Shown: piece by piece, positions 58,962-64,000 of the stretch | Numbering within the stretch: position 1 is the stretch's first letter | Layout: each line of letters opens with the position of its first letter | Origin: Diplonema papillatum | Lineage: Eukaryota; Euglenozoa; Diplonemea; Diplonemida; Diplonemidae | Direction: 5' to 3' | DNA: 64,000 nucleotides | NCBI GenBank assembly: GCA_030068145.1 | Contig: JAPJBO010000646.1 | Location: forward strand, 62,001 to 126,000 | Notes under the pieces: generated by a model | What the model was told of the DNA's origin: nothing | The model's input: the letters and a program-made list of their open reading frames with translations, nothing else | Database searches by the model: none | Program-made: the position numbers and the translations under genes

Positions 58962-59229
58962 CCAAATATTGGACCCAAATTGTGGACCCAGATTTTGGAC
59001 CCGAATTTTGGACCCGAATTTTGGACCCAGATTTTGGACCCGAATTTTGGACCCAGATTTTGGACCCGAATTTTGGACCCGAATTTTGGACCCGAATTTT
59101 GGACCCAAATTTTGGACCCAAATTTTGGACCCCCAAATTTTGGACCCCCAAATTTTGGACCCCCAAATTTTGGACCCAAATTTTGGACCCAAATTTTGGA
59201 CCCCCAAATTTTGGACCCAAATTTTGGAG
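58962..59229. repeat. 13-15 bp minisatellite (TTTTGGACCCAAA)n
   Basis: About 20 copies of TTTTGGACCC(A/G)AA with some CCCCCAAA variants. Frames through it spell FGPK/ILDPNFGP and are not genes. Confidence 0.9.
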
Positions 59230-59627
59230 AAGCTCTGACCTCCTGCCCGACACCCCCACCCCACCCCCTCAGGAGCGGGGGTGGGTGTTGGAGAATGCCG
59301 GCAAGATAGGTGACCTTCTCTCATTGGGGAATAATGAACATCCCCCGCATACACGCACTCTCTTTCCCCCCCCCTCCACACACCCACACACTCAAAAAAA
59401 AAAAAAACACATACACACACTCGTTTCCCTTTACCCTTGATTCCCCCCTTCTTTGCGGTTCATTCGTCTCCAGCAACAAAGAAGTTCCCATCCTACCAAC
59501 TCCAATCACCTGTGTGGCAAGTGTTCGTCGCCAGCAGCCAGGGGGGTTTCCTACGGGAGTGGGGGGGATTGAAGGTCAGGCACTGCTTCGTGTCGAGCAC
59601 TTTGATGCGACTCAAAATAACTCAACT

Positions 59628-59830
59628 CTTGCCAAGAGGAGGAGAGCCCGCGACGCCACGTGTCAACACGCGCCTGCCAGGAGGAGAGCCCGTCAGTCAG
59701 AACGCCCCCGGCTGCGCCACCAGCGGTGCAATCATCATCTATGGCACAGTAGTGGGGCGACCGGATACTCCCCGGAGAGATGGTCCCTGCACTCTATCTC
59801 GTCTTTCTCTCTCAATCCTAAGCGCAATTG
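59628..59830. repeat. Dispersed repeat R5, left half
   Basis: GAGGAGAGCCCGCGACGCCA to GATGGTCCCTGCACTCTATC matches 37605-37805. Confidence 0.8.
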
Positions 59831-60913
59831 CACGAGGATTCTATGGCTGGGCCCAGCGACCACGGAGTAGCTTTCGTACATTCCTTAGCAACAGACCGTT
59901 CTTGTTACAAATAGAGAAGGAATGTTTTTGCTTCCGGGGGAATGGGGCTCGGCCCGCGTATTGACCGGTCGAAGCGAGGAATCGTTTAGTTGCAGGAACT
60001 CAGCAGAAAGAGTGCCCACACTACTCTATCTACACAGTATTTATTCACCAGAAACCCCAACTACATGTACACGGTACGCCGGCAGCCGCTGCTGTACTTC
60101 GTTTTGAGGGTCTGAGATTACCCCCTCAGGGGGCACCACTGCTTTATCTTTAACCATACTTCCCTTACTTCAACATTCTTGAGTGACATGTATACGCGGT
60201 CTTTTCCTCCCAGGCTTCATTGCCGCAAAGGAATCCCCGCGTGCATCGGCGGCAGGCAACCACAGCACATGGAACCAAGCGCCAATTAGGGGCTTCAAGC
60301 TCATCGATACACAAAACTGTCCTGGAAAATCCCGATTACGGTTGAGACGTCTGGACCTATTCGGATCGTCCAAGCTTCTGTTGCGAGACGGCTTGCCGGC
60401 TGCCTCAGTTTTGCTCGGATCGACCAGGCTAGGAATGAGTTGAGGAGGTGACCCGCGGCATCGTCAGCGAAGGGTAAGTGTCGGCGTCTTCGGACAACGT
60501 CCTTGCTCCCGATGGCCTGACGTGGTTAAACGCTCGCAGGCTCATGTCAGACACAGCGATCTTCTACTACCCGTCTTGAAACACGGCCCCGGGTATATAT
60601 GTCCAGATGATCGGAGTTACCACTGCATCGTTAGTGCGAAAAGCAGGTGAGTTCCGCTGGTGCGCAACGCACAAAGGAAAGGCTTCGTTCCGCCGGAGTA
60701 GGACCCTCTGACCATGATCAACTGCCACCCGAACTCTTCCATCAGAGTTCGGGGGCAGTGCGGTCAACAGAAGTCTTTAGCCATACTACAACACTCTTGT
60801 TGTCCTGGCTTCATTCTTCTCCTCTCGCGGTACAGGTGGTTGAAGGGAAGTATGCTCCCTTCTTCCTCCTTTCCCCGAAGGCCAACCCCTGGATCCTGGA
60901 AAATCCCCTGGCA

Positions 60914-60946
<33 letters not shown>

Positions 60947-61159
60947 ACAAACTTCCACCCTAAAAAAATGAAGAGAATCTAGACCTTTTGCCGAATCTTC
61001 TGCCTACTCCCCACCTTTCTTACACTTCACAATCTTGCGGGGGGGAATATAAAGGGGAAAGCTGAAAAAGACGTAGCCAACATGTTTCGGTAGGTTGATG
61101 GTATTTCCCAACACACTAAATGAAAAAGCGAAACAAAGGTGGCGAACGAAAGAAACACC
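59831..61159. other. Unassigned stretch with a CA microsatellite
   Basis: A (CA)n run is at about 60917-60940. Exon-like frames at 60183-60443 and around 60830-60910 (VVEGKYAPFFLLSP after a CGGTACAG acceptor-like site) were not assignable to a gene. Confidence 0.3.
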
Positions 61160-61690
61160 TCGCAACAGCTGGAGCTAATAGCTGGAGCTAATAGCTGGAG
61201 CTAATAGCTGGAGCTAATAGCTGGAGCTAATAGCTGGAGCTAATAGCTGGAGCTAATAGCTGGAGCTAATAGCTGGAGCTAATAGCTGGAGCTAATAGCT
61301 GGAGCTAATAGCTGGAGCTAATAGCTGGAGCTAATAGCTGGAGCTAATAGCTGGAGCTAATAGCTGGAGCTAATAGCTGGAGCTAATAGCTGGAGCTAAT
61401 AGCTGGAGCTAATAGCTGGAGCTAATAGCTGGAGCTAATAGCTGGAGCTAATAGCTGGAGCTAATAGCTGGAGCTAATAGCTGGAGCTAATAGCTGGAGC
61501 TAATAGCTGGAGCTAATAGCTGGAGCTAATAGCTGGAGCTAATAGCTGGAGCTAAAAGCTGGAGCTAAAAGCTGGAGCTAAAAGCTGGAGCTAAAAGCTG
61601 GAGCTAAAAGCTGGAGCTAAAAGCTGGAGTTAAACGCTGGAACTAAAATCTAGAGCTAAAAGCTGGAGATAAAAGCTGAAGCTAAGGAGT
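61160..61690. repeat. 13-bp satellite (AGCTGGAGCTAAT)n, about 40 copies
   Basis: About 30 near-perfect copies to about 61550, then AGCTGGAGCTAAA variants that decay to 61690. The unit resembles AGCTGGAGTTAA in the termini of the MITE at 50772, from which it may have been amplified. Confidence 0.92.
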
Positions 61691-61833
61691 AATCTCTGCT
61701 GCATGAGTTCGAAACAAAGGGCGGTGTTATCGCATCAAACCCGTGCAACTAAAAAGAAACGCACCAGGCCTCGCAACGCTGGGGGGTGGGAGGGTGGTGG
61801 GCAGCACACAATACAATTCTACCGTTCCTGAAG

Positions 61834-62178
61834 CGACGCGGCCGCGATGAGAAGAAGGCGGAACCCGAGGTGAGGCCGGCGCAGGCCGAGCACTATGCCT
61901 CCGCCGCGACAAGCGGAGAGCACCCGACCGTCCGGCAGCCGAAGGCGCACCGGTTCCTCGGGTTCCGGCTGCTCGACAAGTCGGTCTCGGCGTGCACCAG
62001 TTGCAAGGCGGGTTTCACCGCTTCGAACAAGCGGCACTGGTGCCGGCGATGCGGCGGAATCTTCTGCGACGCCTGCACGCACAAAAAGCAGCAGCTCTAC
62101 ACCGACGGCCCCTTCCTACGAGTCTGCACGACGTGCGCTGCGCCCGTGCTGTTCCGGCTGCCCCTGCCTCTCTTGATG
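61834..62178 (+). CDS. FYVE-type zinc-finger exon
   Basis: The frame reads RRGRDEKKAEPEVRPAQ, then a FYVE finger: LLDKSVSACTSCKAGF, NKRHWCRRCGGIFCDAC and LRVCTTC. The eight zinc ligands are in the usual C-x2-C, C-x2-C ... C-x2-C order. FYVE fingers normally bind PI3P on endosomes through WxxD, R(R/K)HHCR and RVC motifs; here the Trp of WxxD is not evident and the second His is Trp, so lipid binding may differ. The acceptor GAAG at 61833 is in phase; the donor is uncertain (ATG|GTGTGC at 62178 assumed). Other exons were not found. Confidence 0.8.
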
Positions 62179-62474
62179 GTGTGCTGCATGCATTTCGAGC
62201 CGGGCTATTTTTTTTTATCGAGAGGAAAAACACGAAGACTTTTTCCCGGAAGGTTTATTATCCTGCCAAAAACAGGTAACCACCCATACACACCTCTTTT
62301 TCCCTTTCCTGTGGTTTGCGACGTCTTTTTTCTTGACCCGCAGGTCAGAAACATTCTTTGAAGTCCCCTCCCACCCTCCCAGACGGGGAGAGCCTTAGAC
62401 GTTAAAAAACCCTTGCGGCCAGGATGTTCTGACGTTTTTTTCGGGCATGTCTGATGTTTCCTTCCGCGTGCAAT

Positions 62475-62530
62475 CACCCCCAGGCATCTTGTTAAGAACC
62501 ATCCATCCATCCATCAGCCGGCTGACCCCC
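62475..62530. repeat. Inverted copy of the 18.7-kb repeat
   Basis: GGCATCTTGTTAAGAACC and CATCCATCCATCAGCCGGCT form the reverse complement of 18718-18762, again beside a poly-C run. Confidence 0.85.
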
Positions 62531-62649
62531 CCCCCAGTGCTGATGCTAAGGCCCTAAACTCGGCATCGTTGTCAGCCGGACGGCAACGAGGGGTGGGTGG
62601 GTACCCCCCCCCCCCTAAACACCCCCCCCCCCCCCCCCCCTCCTGCAGG

Positions 62650-62830
62650 GCTGTGACGAGCTACGAACAGCCGCCTGACAAACCAGACTCACACCGCAGT
62701 CCTGTCTGCAGACACTCAGGTTCCACGCTGATGATGGCCCGCCTTATGTGTCCGTGGCTTAAAGGACCGAAACACGGCGCAGACGGGACCAGTGCGGTGT
62801 TGATTCCAAGCACGTTCTTGCAATCCCCCC
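62650..62830. repeat. Dispersed repeat R2
   Basis: Near-identical to 53970-54160, flanked on both sides by poly-C runs and CTCCTGCAGGGC. Confidence 0.85.
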
Positions 62831-63066
62831 CCCCCTCCTGCAGGGCCTGTGTGCAGCAGGGTGGTGACCGCTCTAAGGTGGTTTCCTCAGCAGCGACCAA
62901 GAAAAAAAAACTTTTTTTTTGGCCCAAATCCTCCCAAAAAAGCACTCGAAAAAAAGTTTTTTAACCCACTTTTTCCACCATTTCACCTTAGAGAATTTAG
63001 CTAAGGTGGGTCCCACAGTAAGTCCACAGTGGGTTGCACCAGGAGGGGGGGGGGGGGGGGGGGTGG

Positions 63067-63530
63067 TGTGGGGTTCGTTTACTTTTGGAAGGTTCGTTTC
63101 TAGTTTTGGAATCGGTTCGTTTACTTTTGGAAACTTCGTTTCTAGTTTTGGAATCGGTTCGTTTACTTTTGGAATCGGTTCGTTTACTTTTGGAATCGGT
63201 TCGTTTACTTTTGGAAACTTCGTTTCTAGTTTTGGAATCGGTTCGTTTACTTTTGGAATCGGTTCGTTTACTTTTGGAATCGCTTCGTTTACTTTTGGAA
63301 GTGGTTCGTTTACTTTTTCGAAAAGTTACGAACCACTTCCAAAACTAGAAACGAACCGATTCCAAAACTAGAAACGAACCTCTTCCAAAACTAAAACGAG
63401 ATCGGCCGAAATTCCAAGGGAATCGTGTCAAAAATCGACTGCGACCACCAGAAACGAACCTTTCCAAAACTAGAAACGAACCTTCCAAAACTAGTTTCGA
63501 ACCTTCCAAAACTAGAAACGAACCTGCGAA
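63067..63530. repeat. Palindromic minisatellite (GGTTCGTTTACTTTTGGAA)n
   Basis: A 19-21 bp unit is repeated about 12 times in one orientation (63067-63320), then about 6 times as its complement (CCAAAACTAGAAACGAACC, 63330-63530). Together they can fold as one large hairpin. Frames through it are artefacts. Confidence 0.88.
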
Positions 63531-64000
63531 GAGGGTCGAAAGAGTTCCCCCCAAAAAAAAGACGCCAGATACGCAAACTCTTTCGAACGCTGCACACGGG
63601 TATCCTTCAAGTGACCTCTAACTATCTGTTGCATACGCGTATCCGGATCTGAAAGCCGAAGACTTCGTAACACTTTACCGCAACCGAAGTCGCGAACCGG
63701 GTTCGGCTTGCACTGCAAAAGCAGCATAATCGTGTCTTGCGCCCGAGCGCGGAAATCCGCCACCCGCCATTCGGCTAGAGTGCAAGAACACAATTGCGAA
63801 GCGTACTACAAACGGATAGTGTTACAAAGGCGAACGAATCATGCGAGAACCTATGGAGGGGCCCCTCGACAGCTTTCAGAACACGGCATAGTAAGTCAAG
63901 AGTCGGATAAGCGTGTGCACATTCTACTCCCGTTTGATCTGCATTTTCCACCTTTGCCCCCCTTTCTTTGATCTGCTGTGTGTATTTGCGGACAATTTTA
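63531..64000. other. Right edge, nothing recognised
   Basis: A minus frame 63512-63793 and short plus frames have no recognisable domain. No repeat shared with the rest of the window was noticed. Confidence 0.4.

Noticed and set aside
58823-59440. FGSKIW/ILDPNFGP repeat ORFs on both strands
   Set aside because: Translations of the 13-15 bp minisatellite.

Overview
The window is nuclear DNA of a repeat-rich eukaryote, most likely a protist or alga. Host exons are GC-rich and bounded by GT-AG introns. There is a Golgi tethering gene (COG3) and a FYVE zinc-finger exon, and most of the rest is retrotransposons, foldback elements, minisatellites and short dispersed repeats. No rRNA, tRNA or CRISPR was seen. 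The lineage cannot be fixed from sequence alone; an alveolate or stramenopile alga is a guess.

Layout. 1-4.5 kb: two long ORFs back to back, one on the minus strand with an OTU cysteine protease (848 codons, open at the left edge) and one on the plus strand joining a reverse-transcriptase-associated domain to a USP-type deubiquitinase. 4.5-8.6 kb: repeats, a possible terminal exon on the minus strand and a LINE fragment. 8.6-10.7 kb: a foldback element with complex inverted termini. 10.8-15.7 kb: parts of a tyrosine-recombinase (YR) retrotransposon in two orientations around a hAT transposase remnant. 16-19 kb: non-coding, with palindromes, a run of hairpins and homopolymer tracts.

19.4-43.2 kb is one host gene, COG3 (Sec34 subunit of the conserved oligomeric Golgi complex), in six exons whose intron phases agree. 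Its introns carry the mobile DNA. Intron 1 (7.6 kb) holds a YR retrotransposon inserted inside an older YR retrotransposon of opposite orientation, plus a LINE 3' end. Intron 2 is largely a minisatellite. Intron 3 (7.9 kb) holds two divergent LINE copies head to head. Intron 4 (4.1 kb) holds a palindromic minisatellite and a 2.8 kb foldback element. Intron 5 is largely a dispersed repeat.

43.3-64 kb is a mosaic of short dispersed repeats and minisatellites, with a YR-element RNase H remnant, a second copy of the RT-associated domain seen near 2.6 kb, a small unrecognised two-exon gene (48.1-49.0 kb) and a FYVE-domain exon (61.8-62.2 kb).

The most unusual points are the OTU and USP ORFs meeting 23 bp apart, the Asp-Asn (instead of Asp-Asp) catalytic box in both YR-element reverse transcriptases, the datable nested insertion in COG3 intron 1, and a Cys/His-rich tail on one LINE. 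Families were recognised from motifs by eye; no database search was run.
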